The notes: a model not told the origin generated them from the sequence alone. A stretch of 64,000 nucleotides of DNA from Candidatus Kinetoplastibacterium desouzaii TCC079E (GCF_000340795.1 NC_020294.1:1-64000), one strand, 5' to 3'. Positions 12,658-22,436 are shown, numbered from the stretch's first letter. A program made the numbers and translations.

Positions 12658-14334
12658 TTAATCATTTTCGGAATGATAATGTCTATTGATTGCACTTAAT
12701 ACAGCTCTGAAGGAGGCGGTTACGATGTCTCGGTCTATTCCTACACCAAATCCAGTTCCTGATGCTCCTATTCTTAATTCAACATAGCAAGCAGCTTTAG
12801 TATTTGTATTTGCTCCTATGGAGTGTTCATGATAATTCATTACTCTAGCAGGTATTCCTAATGCTGCTATAAAGGCTGATATAGCACCATTACCTTCACC
12901 TTTAACTAGACGTTTTTCATTTTTAAATTCTAGTTCTGCTTCGATTTTAAAATGTTTTTCTTCTATTTCATTAGGATCTCCATCAATACGATGGCGTATT
13001 AATTTCCAAGGATCATTTTGATTCAAGAAGTCTTCTTGAAATACGTTATAAACTTCTTCTGCAGTAACCTCTCTACCAGTTCTATCTGTAATTCTTTGTA
13101 TAGAGCGACTAAATTCAATTTGTAATCGTCTAGGTAACATGAGGCCATATTCTCTTTCAAGTAAATAAGAAACTCCGCCTTTTCCTGATTGACTATTTAC
13201 TCTTATTACTGCATCATAACTACGTCCTAAATCAGCTGGATCTATAGGTAGATACGGAACTTCCCAAACTTCATCAGATTTTTGTTTAGCCATTCCTTTT
13301 TTGATGGCATCTTGGTGGGATCCAGAGAATGCAGTGAAAACTAAATCTCCTGCATATGGATGTCTTGGATGAGTGGACATTTGAGTGCAATGTTCTACAC
13401 AACGTCTAACTTCATCTATATCAGAAAAATCCAATTGAGGATTCACTCCTTGTGTATATAAATTTAGGGCTAGAGTAAGAAGATCTACGTTCCCTGTACG
13501 TTCTCCTTGCCCGAATAAACATCCTTCTACACGATCAGCTCCTGCCATCATAGATAATTCTGCTGCAGCGATTGCAGTTCCTCTATCATTATGAGGGTGT
13601 ACGCTTATTATAACACTTTCCCTATTGTTTAAGTTTGTGTGCATCCATTCTATCTGATCAGCATATACATTTGGGGTAGATGACTCAATAGTAGCTGGTA
13701 AGTTTAATATGAGTTTATCTTCTGGTGTTGGTTGATAAATATCAATGACAGTATTTGCTACATCTAAGGCAAAATCCAGTTCTGTGCTACTAAAAACTTC
13801 TATGCTATATTCATAACGCCATTTTGTTTGTGGATATTGAGCAAATAATTCTTTTACTAAAGTTGTACCATTAACAGCTATTTTCTTGACTTCATCCCTA
13901 CTCATATTGAAAACAATTTTTCTAAAAGATGGAGCACAAGCATTATACAAGTGTACTATTCCAGTTTTAGCACCAGCAACTGCCTCTATGGTTCTACGAA
14001 TCAAATCTTCACGTGATTGTGTTAATACAGATATAGTTACATCATCAGGAATATAGTCATCTTCTATTAATTTTCTTACGAAGTTGAAATCAGTTTGTGA
14101 TGCTGATGGGAAACCTACTTCAATTTCTTTAAATCCAATTTTTATTAATTGTTCGAAAAGACTAATTTTTTTCTCAACTGACATTGGTTCAATTAAGGCC
14201 TGATTTCCATCTCTTAAATCAGTACTCAACCAAATAGGAGCATGTTTTATATATTTACTAGGCCATGTTCTTTTAGAGTAGTCCTTAGTAAACGGGTGAA
14301 ATGGTACATATTTATTAGCTGGTTTAGCGAGCAT
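12658..14334 (-). CDS. leuA: 2-isopropylmalate synthase (LeuA type 2)
   Basis: Condenses acetyl-CoA with 2-oxoisovalerate, the first committed step of leucine synthesis. The 558-aa protein has the DmpG/HMGL TIM barrel with [12 protein letters not shown] near residue 40 and the metal-binding HPHNDRGTA near 247. [14 protein letters not shown] follows near 273. A C-terminal regulatory LeuA dimer domain (from about 430) ends in the [15 protein letters not shown] region. The long form with an extended N-terminus (KYVPF.P..L) is the type found in many betaproteobacteria. It is preceded by a 248-bp spacer with a terminator-like hairpin. Confidence 0.95.
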   Translation of the reverse strand: MLAKPANKYVPFHPFTKDYSKRTWPSKYIKHAPIWLSTDLRDGNQALIEPMSVEKKISLFEQLIKIGFKEIEVGFPSASQTDFNFVRKLIEDDYIPDDVTISVLTQSREDLIRRTIEAVAGAKTGIVHLYNACAPSFRKIVFNMSRDEVKKIAVNGTTLVKELFAQYPQTKWRYEYSIEVFSSTELDFALDVANTVIDIYQPTPEDKLILNLPATIESSTPNVYADQIEWMHTNLNNRESVIISVHPHNDRGTAIAAAELSMMAGADRVEGCLFGQGERTGNVDLLTLALNLYTQGVNPQLDFSDIDEVRRCVEHCTQMSTHPRHPYAGDLVFTAFSGSHQDAIKKGMAKQKSDEVWEVPYLPIDPADLGRSYDAVIRVNSQSGKGGVSYLLEREYGLMLPRRLQIEFSRSIQRITDRTGREVTAEEVYNVFQEDFLNQNDPWKLIRHRIDGDPNEIEEKHFKIEAELEFKNEKRLVKGEGNGAISAFIAALGIPARVMNYHEHSIGANTNTKAACYVELRIGASGTGFGVGIDRDIVTASFRAVLSAINRHYHSEND

Positions 14335-14381
14335 AATATAGAATCCGTAAATTGTTAAATTATTTTTACAAAAAACTACAA

Positions 14382-14410
14382 TAGCTTCACATTATTAATT
14401 TTTGAAGCTA
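14382..14410 (-). terminator. Terminator-like hairpin upstream of leuA
   Basis: On the minus strand TAGCTTCA and TGAAGCTA form an 8-bp perfect stem with a 13-nt loop, followed by TTGTAGTTTTTTG. It probably ends the prfC transcript, which includes the small gene after prfC. Because it lies only about 50 bp before the leuA start and downstream of possible leuA promoters, it could also act on leuA transcription. No leucine-rich leader ORF is visible ahead of it. Confidence 0.55.
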
Positions 14411-14582
14411 GATTTTTATTTAATAAGGTAAAAATGTTTATATCAAAAAATTACTTTTTTATAGTTTCAATTATAAGCAATATTTAATTTTTTAAATACT
14501 ATAGTTTTATTAAATATACTTATATTAACATGTATAATCCAATGAGAAGCAAATAGATTAGTATTAATTTTATTAATGTTAT

Positions 14583-14957
14583 TTATTTTAGTAAATCTAT
14601 AGTGGGTATTTTACTTGATATTTTGTTATTTAGAATTATTTTATTATTATCTGAGTTTTTAATATTTATTGTGTTATTTTCGTAGTCCTTCTTTTCTATT
14701 AGAGAAACAGTATCTATTTTTTTGATTGGGCTGGTTTTTAAATTAGGGTCACCTAATGTACCGTCTGTTAACGGTTGAGGTGGTTGAGCTATAAATTTTT
14801 TACCATTTGCGCTCAAAATAGTACTTTGCGTTTCATGAAAACTATTTTTATTAATATCAGTGGAAATATTATAAGCCATGATATTTCCTATAATTAATGC
14901 TGATATTATAGTTATAAGAAAATTAATTAGTAATTTTTTAACAATTAGCATACACAT
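14583..14957 (-). CDS. Unknown small protein with an N-terminal membrane segment
   Basis: I do not recognise this 124-aa protein. Residues about 7-28 are a single hydrophobic segment after two lysines, so it is either membrane-anchored or exported. The rest is hydrophilic, Asn/Lys/Ile-rich and low in complexity, with one proline-rich patch (AQPPQPLTDGTLGDPNLK, residues 57-74) that looks more constrained than its surroundings. Its ATG overlaps the prfC stop by one base (TAATG), a classic translational coupling, so it is probably expressed. A second ATG lies two codons downstream. It could be a lineage-specific protein or the worn remnant of a larger exported protein. Confidence 0.55.
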   Translation of the reverse strand: MCMLIVKKLLINFLITIISALIIGNIMAYNISTDINKNSFHETQSTILSANGKKFIAQPPQPLTDGTLGDPNLKTSPIKKIDTVSLIEKKDYENNTINIKNSDNNKIILNNKISSKIPTIDLLK

Positions 14958-16567
14958 TACTTAGAATGATTTGTTCCTGATATTTTTTCATTATGTTCTC
15001 TTATCATATGAAATGATATATCTGGATTTAATTCTTGTGATATTTTTAATTGTGCATTAGATTTTGCTAAAAAAGTAATATTACCTATAGTGTCATAGGC
15101 TATATTTGTGTTGTTGGAATTTATAAACTTATTCAGTGTTCTTTCATTATTGGAAGAAATCCATCTGGCTGTTATGTAGTTAGTAGGTAATATATTTACG
15201 TCAGCATTATATTCATATTGTAATCTATGAGCTACAACCTCAAATTGAAGTTGTCCAACAGCTCCAAGTATTAAGTTGTTGCTTTTATATAATTGAAAAA
15301 CTTGTATAGCACCTTCTTCACTCAATTGTTTTAAGCCGGTATTTAGTTGTTTGTTCTTAAGTGGATCTTTTGCTTCAATGGATTTAAATATTTCTGGAGC
15401 AAAGCAAGGAAGACCTGTAAATTCTAAGTACTCTCCTTCTGTTAATACATCTCCAATTTGTAACACTCCATGATTTGGAATGCCTATAATATCTCCAGCA
15501 AATGCTTCATCTACTAGATCTCTTTTTTGAGACAAAAAGGAAACTACATTATTGGTTTTTATTTCTTTTTGTGTTCTAGATATTTTTAGTTTCATTCCAC
15601 GTTTAAAATGCCCAGAATGAATTCTAATGAATGCAATCCTATCTCTATGAGCAGGATCCATATTGGCCTGTATCTTAAATACTAGTCCTGTGAATTTTGT
15701 TTCATTTGGAAGTATTTGTCTTTGTATAGTCTTTGTAGGTGATGGTGGTGGAAAATAATTAGTTAAGGCATCTAAAATTTCTTGTACTCCAAAATTATTT
15801 ATAGCTGAGCCAAAAAACACAGGAGTTTGTTCGCCCAATAAAAAACTTTCCTTATTAAAATTTGGGATTGCTTCTTTTATTAAAGTAATATCTTGTTCTA
15901 TTATCTTAAATAGTTTTTCAAAGGTTTTTTTATTACTATAATCCGATGTGTTTCCTGATAGAACACGTGGTATATTATATCTATCTTCCCCAGATTTAAA
16001 AGATAATATTTTATTTGTTCCAAGATCAAAAACACCTTGAAAAGATTTTCCCATACCTATTGGCCATGTAAACGGTATTACATCTATTTCTAAATGTTTT
16101 TCTACTTCATGTAATAGGTCTAATGGTTCACGAACTTCTCTATCTAGTTTATTTATAAAAGTTATTATTGGTGTTTTTCTAGCTCTACATACTTCTAAGA
16201 GCTTTATAGTTTGAGCTTCTATACCATTAGCTGCATCTATAACCATTAAGGCCGCATCTACAGCTGTAAGAACTCTATAAGTATCTTCAGAAAAATCTTG
16301 ATGACCTGGAGTATCTAATAAATTAATAATGCAATCATTATATTCTATTTGCATTACAGATGAAGCAACAGATATTCCTCTTTGTTTTTCTATTTCCATC
16401 CAATCAGATGAAGCATATTTAGATGCTTTTCTTGATTTTACACTACCTGCAATTTGTATTGCTCCAGCGAAAAGCAATATTTTTTCTGTAAGGGTAGTTT
16501 TGCCAGCGTCAGGATGAGATATTATTGCAAATGTTCTTCTTCTTTTAACTTCTTTGTAGATATCCAT
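14957..16567 (-). CDS. prfC: Peptide chain release factor 3
   Basis: Translational GTPase that recycles RF1/RF2 from the ribosome after termination. At 536 aa it is normal length. The G1 motif SHPDAGKTTLTEK lies near residue 18, G3 DTPGHQDFSEDTYR near 86, and G4 NKLDR near 140. These are followed by EF-Tu-like beta-barrel domain 2 and the RF3 C-terminal domain with GAVGQLQFEVV near 440. It lies upstream of the small unknown gene, sharing one base with it. Confidence 0.96.
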   Translation of the reverse strand: MDIYKEVKRRRTFAIISHPDAGKTTLTEKILLFAGAIQIAGSVKSRKASKYASSDWMEIEKQRGISVASSVMQIEYNDCIINLLDTPGHQDFSEDTYRVLTAVDAALMVIDAANGIEAQTIKLLEVCRARKTPIITFINKLDREVREPLDLLHEVEKHLEIDVIPFTWPIGMGKSFQGVFDLGTNKILSFKSGEDRYNIPRVLSGNTSDYSNKKTFEKLFKIIEQDITLIKEAIPNFNKESFLLGEQTPVFFGSAINNFGVQEILDALTNYFPPPSPTKTIQRQILPNETKFTGLVFKIQANMDPAHRDRIAFIRIHSGHFKRGMKLKISRTQKEIKTNNVVSFLSQKRDLVDEAFAGDIIGIPNHGVLQIGDVLTEGEYLEFTGLPCFAPEIFKSIEAKDPLKNKQLNTGLKQLSEEGAIQVFQLYKSNNLILGAVGQLQFEVVAHRLQYEYNADVNILPTNYITARWISSNNERTLNKFINSNNTNIAYDTIGNITFLAKSNAQLKISQELNPDISFHMIREHNEKISGTNHSK

Positions 16568-16791
16568 ATGTAGAATTTTTATGTGTTATTAGATAATTTA
16601 TGATTACATAAAAGGGAAAGTAATGTATGTTTTTGCACATATTTCATATGAAGAATAATATTCTTTAGTAGTCATAGCTAGTAAAGTTAATTATGTAATA
16701 AATCAGAATTTTAAAAAGATAATCTACAAGATTGGCTTTAAGGTAGAGCTAAATATTATTAGCAAATATGCACTTATAAGTGATTCATAAT

Positions 16792-16867
16792 TGGCTCCCC
16801 GAGCTGGACTCGAACCAGCGACCTGCGGATTAACAGTCCGTCGCTCTACCGACTGAGCTATCAGGGA
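16792..16867 (-). tRNA. tRNA-Asn (anticodon GTT)
   Basis: A 76-nt cloverleaf including an encoded CCA. Acceptor arms are TCCCTGA / TCGGGGA with one T-G pair. The anticodon loop is CTGTTAA and the T arm GCTGG-TTCGAGT-CCAGC. The first anticodon-stem pair is an A-C mismatch (27-43). The discriminator base is G, as expected for tRNA-Asn. Confidence 0.95.
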
Positions 16868-16951
16868 AAAGTAATCTAATACAACAATATCTAATGATAT
16901 TTAGATTTATCTTAGATGTCAATATCTTATTTTATAAAAATTCAAGTTTTA

Positions 16952-17027
16952 TGGTGCCGACTAGAGGAGTTGAACCCCCGACCTTCGCATTACAAGTGCG
17001 CTGCTCTACCAACTGAGCTAAGTCGGC
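16952..17027 (-). tRNA. tRNA-Thr (anticodon TGT)
   Basis: A 76-nt cloverleaf with encoded CCA. Acceptor arms GCCGACT / AGTCGGC pair perfectly. The anticodon loop is CTTGTAA, reading ACA codons. The T loop is TTCAACT. The outermost anticodon-stem pair is G-A. It lies 84 bp upstream of tRNA-Asn on the same strand, so the two may be cotranscribed. Confidence 0.95.
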
Positions 17028-17069
17028 AATTTTAACTATAAATATTTAAATAATGTTTATTATACATGT

Positions 17070-17432
17070 TTACTCAACAATAGAAAAAGATTTTTTTTCT
17101 TTTTTTATTGTTGAGACTTCTTCACTAATAGTAAATTGCATACCTTCACCTGTTTCTTGCGCGTATATAGAAATAATTCTATCGATAGGAATAAAAATAT
17201 TTTCTAATACTCCATTAAATCTTGTTTGAAAACTTATTTTTATATTGTCTATTATTAGATTATTTGTAGCTTCATTGCTAATGTTTAATATGATTTTTCC
17301 ATTTTGGATATGATTGATAGGTACAATAGTGTCTTTGTTCACATCTACAAATATGTATGGAGAATAGTTGTTGTCTACGCACCAATCAAATATTGCTCTA
17401 ATAAAATATGGTTTGGTAGAAATTTTATTCAT
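17070..17432 (-). CDS. sspB: ClpXP protease specificity-enhancing factor SspB
   Basis: Adaptor that binds ssrA-tagged peptides and delivers them to ClpXP. The 120-aa protein starts with the typical KPYFIRAIFDWCVDNNYSPY segment (first 30 residues). It also has the GKIILNISNEAT strand region near 50, the FNGV patch near 73, and the IYAQETGEGM segment near 92. The acidic linker and ClpX-binding tail of longer family members are reduced here to a lysine-rich end with a final SIVE. It follows sspA after 10 bp, the conserved sspA-sspB operon. Confidence 0.9.
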   Translation of the reverse strand: MNKISTKPYFIRAIFDWCVDNNYSPYIFVDVNKDTIVPINHIQNGKIILNISNEATNNLIIDNIKISFQTRFNGVLENIFIPIDRIISIYAQETGEGMQFTISEEVSTIKKEKKSFSIVE

Positions 17433-17442
17433 ATAATATCCT

Positions 17443-18054
17443 TTATCTGCGCATCAATTTTTCAGCTGGAGACAGAGATTCAATGTAAGCTGATCTAGAA
17501 AAAATTCTTTCTGCGTATTTTTGTAAAGGAGCTGCATTTTTAGATAATGATATTCCATAGTATTCTAGACGCCATAGTAAAGGAGCTATAGCAATATCTA
17601 GCATGGAAAAATCATCTCCTAGTAAGAATTTGTTTTTTAGGAAAATAGGTGACATTTGTATTAAACGTTCTCTAATGTTTTCTTTTGCTTCGTTAACTTT
17701 TTTGTCATTTTCTCCAATAGATTGATTTTCAATAATTTTTACTTGAGAGAATAATTCTTTTTCAAAATTATATAGAAATAAACGAACCCTTGCCCTTGTT
17801 AGAGGATCAGCTGGCATAAGTTGAGGATGAGGAAATCTTTCATCTATATATTCATTAATTATATTGGACTCGTATAAAATAAGATTTCTTTCAGATAATA
17901 TTGGAACTTGACCATGGGGATTCATTGTAAAAATTTCTTTAGTTTTGTTTTTTAAATCAACATTATGAATTTCAAAATCCATCCACTTTTCAAATAGCAC
18001 AAAACGGCATCTATGCGAAAAAGGGCAGGTTTCTCCAGAGTAAAGTACCATCAT
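17443..18054 (-). CDS. sspA: Stringent starvation protein A (GST-fold, RNA polymerase-associated)
   Basis: GST-like protein that binds RNA polymerase and modulates transcription under stress in gammaproteobacteria. At 203 aa it has a thioredoxin-like N-terminal domain (LYSGETCPFSHRCR, residues 4-17) and NPHGQVPILSE near 46. An all-helical C-terminal domain contains FSMLDIAIAPLLWRLEYYGI near 150. It is first in the sspA-sspB pair. In Bordetella-type genomes petABC (cytochrome bc1 complex) precedes sspA. Here a Nif3-like gene is next, 39 bp away. Confidence 0.9.
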   Translation of the reverse strand: MMVLYSGETCPFSHRCRFVLFEKWMDFEIHNVDLKNKTKEIFTMNPHGQVPILSERNLILYESNIINEYIDERFPHPQLMPADPLTRARVRLFLYNFEKELFSQVKIIENQSIGENDKKVNEAKENIRERLIQMSPIFLKNKFLLGDDFSMLDIAIAPLLWRLEYYGISLSKNAAPLQKYAERIFSRSAYIESLSPAEKLMRR

Positions 18055-18093
18055 ATTTTAAATTACCTCATTGTAAGAGCTTTTAATTTGCTT

Positions 18094-18852
18094 TTAAATT
18101 GGATTGTTTATATCTATAAATTCTACATTAATATCAAATTTTTTTTGTATGGCAATACCTAAAGCTTGAATTCCATATTTTTCTGTAGCATGATGTCCAG
18201 CACATATAAAAGGAATATCTAATTCTTTAGATATATGGAATATAGGCTCGGAAATTTCTCCTGTTATGTAGATATTAGCACCAGATTCAATAGCTTCTGT
18301 AAATTTATTTTGAGCCCCACCAGTGCACCATGCTATTTTATTAATTAGTTTATTAGAGTTTCCTATTAAAAGAGTAGATCGATTTAATTTTTTGCTTATA
18401 TGAAAGTTTAATTCTTTTGCTTCAATTTCTTTCTTATAAGATCCGAACATGAGTAATGAGTTTTTATCATAACTTTCTTCTATAATATCAAACTCAAGTA
18501 TCTTGCCTAATTGAATATTATTACCTAATGTTGGATGTATATCTAAAGGCAAATGGTATGAAAATAAATTTAAATCGTTTTCTAAACATATTTTTATTCT
18601 ATTTTTCATTATTCCTGATATAGATCTACTAGTGTTATTCCAGAATAACCCATGATGAACGATTAGTGCATCAGCTTTTTTTATAATTGCTGCTTTTATT
18701 AATTCTTGACAAGCAGTTACACCAACCACTATATTTTTAATTTTGTCCTTGCCTTCTATTTGCAAACCATTAGGGCAACAATCATTAAATTTATTAGACT
18801 GTAGTAATTCATCTAACCATTTGTTTAATACGGAAGTTTCTACATATTTCAT
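18094..18852 (-). CDS. Nif3-like dinuclear metal-centre protein
   Basis: Member of the YbgI/Nif3/DUF34 family, widely annotated as 'GTP cyclohydrolase I type 2 homolog'. Its cellular role is unsettled. The 252-aa protein shows the family pattern: WCDELL-like start, CCPNGLQIEG near 26, metal-ligand region VHHGLFW near 66, SYHLPLDIHP near 98, and C-terminal GHHATEKYGIQALG near 218 with conserved His and Glu ligands. It is of normal short-form length (about 250 aa). Confidence 0.88.
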   Translation of the reverse strand: MKYVETSVLNKWLDELLQSNKFNDCCPNGLQIEGKDKIKNIVVGVTACQELIKAAIIKKADALIVHHGLFWNNTSRSISGIMKNRIKICLENDLNLFSYHLPLDIHPTLGNNIQLGKILEFDIIEESYDKNSLLMFGSYKKEIEAKELNFHISKKLNRSTLLIGNSNKLINKIAWCTGGAQNKFTEAIESGANIYITGEISEPIFHISKELDIPFICAGHHATEKYGIQALGIAIQKKFDINVEFIDINNPI

Positions 18853-19023
18853 TTTTTAATTGTATAAGTATATCGTTTTATCTTTTAGAAAATATATATG
18901 AAATATAAACTAACAAGTAGTTATCTAGTGTGCAGGTTATTTCTTTATAAAAGATCTGAAAATTATCTCAATTAATTGTTAAGTAAGCACGGCACATGCA
19001 AATTTTAATTCTGTAAATAACCT

Positions 19024-19374
19024 TCAAATATTTCTTTTTACTGTAAGATTATTTGAAAATTTACCTAATATATGAAAATGTAAATGAAAAACTTCTTGTC
19101 CACTAGAAATTCCTGCATTACTTACTACTCTAAATCCATCTTTACAATCATTTTGGGTTGCAATTTTTGGTGCTAATAATAACATTTTTCCTAGCCAATA
19201 TTCATCATCCATTGTTACATCTTGGAGAGATGCAACATGTTTTTTGGGTATTAGCAATATATGCACAGGAGCTAATGGTTTAAGGTCATGAAAAGCAATA
19301 AATAATTCATTTTCAAAAACTATATCGGCAGGTAATAATTTATTTGCAATTTTGCAAAATATACATTCATTCAT
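19024..19374 (-). CDS. HIT family nucleotide hydrolase (HinT-like)
   Basis: Histidine-triad purine phosphoramidase-like protein of 116 aa. The signature HLHFHILG is at the C-terminal end and CIFCKIANKLLPAD at the start. I chose the ATG at 19374, giving MNECIFCKI. The longer frame only adds a lysine-rich extension into hisE and lacks family similarity. It follows hisE by 7 bp, so it belongs to the end of the his transcript. In related genomes tatABC and a Deg-type protease follow here. None is present in the 171 bp before the Nif3-like gene. Confidence 0.9.
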   Translation of the reverse strand: MNECIFCKIANKLLPADIVFENELFIAFHDLKPLAPVHILLIPKKHVASLQDVTMDDEYWLGKMLLLAPKIATQNDCKDGFRVVSNAGISSGQEVFHLHFHILGKFSNNLTVKRNI

Positions 19375-19381
19375 AATATGT

Positions 19382-19738
19382 TTAGCAATCTTTGTTCTTA
19401 TATCTATTTTCTTTTTCTTCAATCCCCGATAAACCTTCTCTTCTTTCTAGTTCATGCATAATATCTTCTGGTCTGATGCCATAATATGTTAGAAGTACTA
19501 AACAATGGAACCAAAGATCAGCGGTTTCACTAATTATTCTTTCTGTGAGGCCATCTTTAGCAGCCATTACTAATTCAGTAGATTCTTCTCCTATTTTTTT
19601 TAATATAGAATCAGGACCTTTGACTAGAAGACTAGTAACATAAGATTTTTCACATTCACTATTTTTAGTAGGTTTGCGTTTTTCTAAAATATTGGATAGT
19701 CTAGATAATATGCTAAATTTTTGATTGTCATTATTCAT
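19382..19738 (-). CDS. hisE: Phosphoribosyl-ATP pyrophosphatase
   Basis: Hydrolyses PR-ATP to PR-AMP, the second step of histidine synthesis. The 118-aa MazG-like helical protein has [17 protein letters not shown] near residue 44 and [13 protein letters not shown] near 70, the metal-binding acidic helices of HisE. It overlaps hisI by 4 bp (ATGA), so translation is probably coupled. Last histidine gene of the cluster. Confidence 0.95.
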   Translation of the reverse strand: MNNDNQKFSILSRLSNILEKRKPTKNSECEKSYVTSLLVKGPDSILKKIGEESTELVMAAKDGLTERIISETADLWFHCLVLLTYYGIRPEDIMHELERREGLSGIEEKENRYKNKDC

Positions 19739-20175
19739 CTGTATATGTCTTTAGGATTTTTTAGTATTGTATTAAGTTCTTCCCAATATATAATATTATC
19801 TTTATTATTTTTTTGGTTGTTATTAATATTGTTTAATTTTTTAAAAAAACAACTATTTCTCCCTGTATGGCAGGATATATTACCTAATTGTTCAACTTTT
19901 AATAAGATTACATCTTGATCGCAATCTAATCTTATTTCGTGAATTATTTGAATATGCCCTGATTCTTCACCTTTTTTCCAGAGTTTTTGACGAGACCTAG
20001 ACCAGTAAATAGCATTACCTGATTCAACTGTTAGTTGTAAAGCTTCTTTATTCATCCAGGCAAACATTAAAACAGTATTTTTTTTATAATCTTGTGCTAT
20101 TACTGGTACTAAACCATCTGAATTAAAATTAACTGTCTCTAGCCATGTTTTAGGTTGATTTACATCATATTCCAT
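19735..20175 (-). CDS. hisI: Phosphoribosyl-AMP cyclohydrolase
   Basis: Opens the adenine ring of PR-AMP, the third step of histidine synthesis. The 146-aa protein contains the zinc-binding elements [13 protein letters not shown] and the downstream [20 protein letters not shown] near residue 40 and [18 protein letters not shown] near 63 are family hallmarks. It is monofunctional, with HisE as a separate gene, as in many betaproteobacteria. It starts 5 bp after hisF and overlaps hisE by 4 bp. Confidence 0.96.
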   Translation of the reverse strand: MEYDVNQPKTWLETVNFNSDGLVPVIAQDYKKNTVLMFAWMNKEALQLTVESGNAIYWSRSRQKLWKKGEESGHIQIIHEIRLDCDQDVILLKVEQLGNISCHTGRNSCFFKKLNNINNNQKNNKDNIIYWEELNTILKNPKDIYR

Positions 20176-20180
20176 AACAA

Positions 20181-20963
20181 TTACCTTACAGGTATACCAT
20201 TTTTAGCTAAAAAATCTTTACATTCTTTAATAGTATGAGTACCAAAATGAAATATACTAGCTGCCAATACAGCGCTCGCATGTCCATGTATAATACCATC
20301 TGCGAGGTGTTGTAGATTTCCTACTCCACCTGAAGCAATCACAGGAATTGGTAGAGCATCAGAAATTGTTTTAGTCAATTCAAGATCAAAACCAGTCTTT
20401 GTTCCATCTTTATCCATACTTGTTAGTAAGATTTCTCCAGCTCCATAAGAACACATAAGTTTGGCCCATTTTACAGCATCTAAACCAGTAGAAACCCTTC
20501 CTCCTTTTGTAAATACTTCCCATTTATTAGGTTCGTTGTCTTTAGATATTTTGCGTACGTCTATAGCTACTACTATGCATTGAGATCCATAATAAGATGA
20601 GGCTTCTTGCACTAATTCTGGGTTGCTAACCGCTGTACTGTTAATGCTGATCTTATCAGCTCCAGCATTCAATAGTCTTTTTATATCAGATAGTTGACGT
20701 ACACCTCCTCCTACTGTGAGAGGGATAAATACTTGTGATGCAACTTTTTCTATAACAGGCAATATAAGATCTCTATTATCGCTAGATGCTGTGATATCTA
20801 GAAAAGTTAGTTCATCAGCTCCTTGTTCATCATACTTTTTGGCTATTTCAATAGGATCACCAGCATCAGATAAATTAACAAAATTTACTCCTTTAACTAC
20901 ACGTCCACCAGCAACATCTAGACAAGGGATTATTCTTTTTGTTAGTGAATTTAGGATGTTCAT
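20181..20963 (-). CDS. hisF: Imidazole glycerol phosphate synthase, cyclase subunit
   Basis: TIM-barrel synthase that joins PRFAR with ammonia from HisH to give imidazole glycerol phosphate and AICAR. The 260-aa protein begins with the catalytic [15 protein letters not shown]. It carries LTVGGGVR near 80, the second catalytic Asp region [15 protein letters not shown] near 180, and VIASGGVGN near 205. It begins 1 bp after hisA. With HisH it forms the two-subunit complex. Confidence 0.97.
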   Translation of the reverse strand: MNILNSLTKRIIPCLDVAGGRVVKGVNFVNLSDAGDPIEIAKKYDEQGADELTFLDITASSDNRDLILPVIEKVASQVFIPLTVGGGVRQLSDIKRLLNAGADKISINSTAVSNPELVQEASSYYGSQCIVVAIDVRKISKDNEPNKWEVFTKGGRVSTGLDAVKWAKLMCSYGAGEILLTSMDKDGTKTGFDLELTKTISDALPIPVIASGGVGNLQHLADGIIHGHASAVLAASIFHFGTHTIKECKDFLAKNGIPVR

Positions 20964-20964
20964 A

Positions 20965-21705
20965 TTATTTAGTTAAGTTATCAGCTAATTTCTGAGCTTC
21001 TTGAAAGTCAAGAGTTCCCTCATATATACTGCGACCAAGGATGGCTCCTTGTATACCTTCATCAAAAACTTTACATAAGTCTTCTATATCTTTTATGGAA
21101 GCAATCCCGCCAGAAGCATATACTGGTATTTTGACATTTTGAGCTAGTTGGACAGTTGATTCTATATTTACACCAGAAAGCATTCCATCCCTTCCTATAT
21201 CTGTATATATAATGGCATTACATCCATAGTCTTCGAATTTTTTGGCTAGGTCAATAGTATTATGACGAGTTATTTTACTCCAGCCGTCTGTAGCTATCTT
21301 TCCATCTTTAGCATCTAAGCCAACTATTATATGACCAGGAAAAGCCACACAGGCTTCATTTAAAAAACCAGGGTTTTTGATAGCTGCTGTTCCTATTATC
21401 ACATAGGAAATTCCAGAATCTAGATAGTATTCTATTGTATTTAAGTCTCTAATACCGCCACCTATTTGAACATCTATTTTTTGATTGCTAGCTTTCAATA
21501 TAGCTTTAATAGGATCATCATTCTTAGGTTTTCCAGCTACAGCTCCATTAAGGTCTACTAAATGTAGACGTCTAGCTCCGGCATTTATCCATTTTTTTGC
21601 AATTATAGAAGGGTCTTCTGAAAAAACAGTAACGTCATCCAAGTTTCCCTGACGTAACCTAACACATTTTCCATCTTTGAGATCGATAGCAGGAATAAGC
21701 AACAT
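20965..21705 (-). CDS. hisA: ProFAR isomerase (HisA)
   Basis: Isomerises ProFAR to PRFAR, the fourth step of histidine synthesis, with a HisF-like barrel. The 246-aa protein has the catalytic Asp in [14 protein letters not shown] near residue 8, the QIGGGIRD phosphate loop near 80, the second catalytic Asp in [12 protein letters not shown] near 130, and YASGGIAS near 175. It lies between hisH and hisF with short spacing. Confidence 0.97.
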   Translation of the reverse strand: MLLIPAIDLKDGKCVRLRQGNLDDVTVFSEDPSIIAKKWINAGARRLHLVDLNGAVAGKPKNDDPIKAILKASNQKIDVQIGGGIRDLNTIEYYLDSGISYVIIGTAAIKNPGFLNEACVAFPGHIIVGLDAKDGKIATDGWSKITRHNTIDLAKKFEDYGCNAIIYTDIGRDGMLSGVNIESTVQLAQNVKIPVYASGGIASIKDIEDLCKVFDEGIQGAILGRSIYEGTLDFQEAQKLADNLTK

Positions 21706-21764
21706 GATATAATAATAAATTATTGATTAAAAAAATTAAATAACTATCTAATAAAATTAGATGG

Positions 21765-22436
21765 TTATGGTTTCCAGTTTACAAAATTGCGATATAAAAT
21801 CAAACCATATTGAGAGCTTTTCTCTGGATGAAATTGTACCGCAAATATATTGTTAGATATTACTGCACTAGGGAATGATAACCCATAATTAGTTTCACCC
21901 ATAATAATACTAGAATCAGAAGGTTTGATGTAATAACTGTGTACAAAATAAAAATGTGTTTTATCTGGAATATCTTTCCATAAAATATGATTTTTACATT
22001 GTTTTACGGTATTCCATCCGATATGTGGAACTTTTAGAAGATTTTTATTTGTATCATTTTCTATATTGGATTTTATTTCTTTTTTTGCAAATAAAGGACC
22101 TTTAAATAAATAAACTTTACCTTTAAGAAAATTTAAACATTTTGTGTTACTAGCTTCTTCACTAGATTCAAATAACATTTGTAGTCCGACACATATCCCC
22201 ATCATTGGCTTACTATTTGCCGATTGTTTAACTGCTTCTATTAAACCAGACTTTTGTAGATTGATCATTGTGTCTGACATGGCACCCTGTCCTGGCAATA
22301 TTACTCTGTCAGATTCCAAGATATCTTTAGGATTGTTACATATACGTATAGTAGCCTCAGGAGAGGCATATTGTAAAGCACGAGCAACTGAGTGAAGATT
22401 ACTCATTCCATAATCAACAATAGCAATTTTTGTCAC
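21765..22436 (-). CDS. hisH: Imidazole glycerol phosphate synthase, glutaminase subunit
   Basis: Class I glutamine amidotransferase that supplies ammonia to HisF. The 223-aa protein has the nucleophile Cys in GICVGLQMLFESSEEA near residue 82 and the His/Glu pair in VQFHPEKSSQYG near 203. DYGMSNLHSVARAL is near the start. An insertion of about 10 residues (KKEIKSNIENDTNKN) before PHIGWN is Lys/Asn-rich, the kind of spacer expected from AT pressure. Catalytic residues are intact. Confidence 0.96.
   Translation of the reverse strand: MTKIAIVDYGMSNLHSVARALQYASPEATIRICNNPKDILESDRVILPGQGAMSDTMINLQKSGLIEAVKQSANSKPMMGICVGLQMLFESSEEASNTKCLNFLKGKVYLFKGPLFAKKEIKSNIENDTNKNLLKVPHIGWNTVKQCKNHILWKDIPDKTHFYFVHSYYIKPSDSSIIMGETNYGLSFPSAVISNNIFAVQFHPEKSSQYGLILYRNFVNWKP

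Noticed and set aside
16748-16782. Small stem GCTAA/TTAGC and palindrome CACTTATAAGTG downstream of the two tRNAs
   Set aside because: Short, AT-rich and without a T-tract on the minus strand; not enough to call a terminator.
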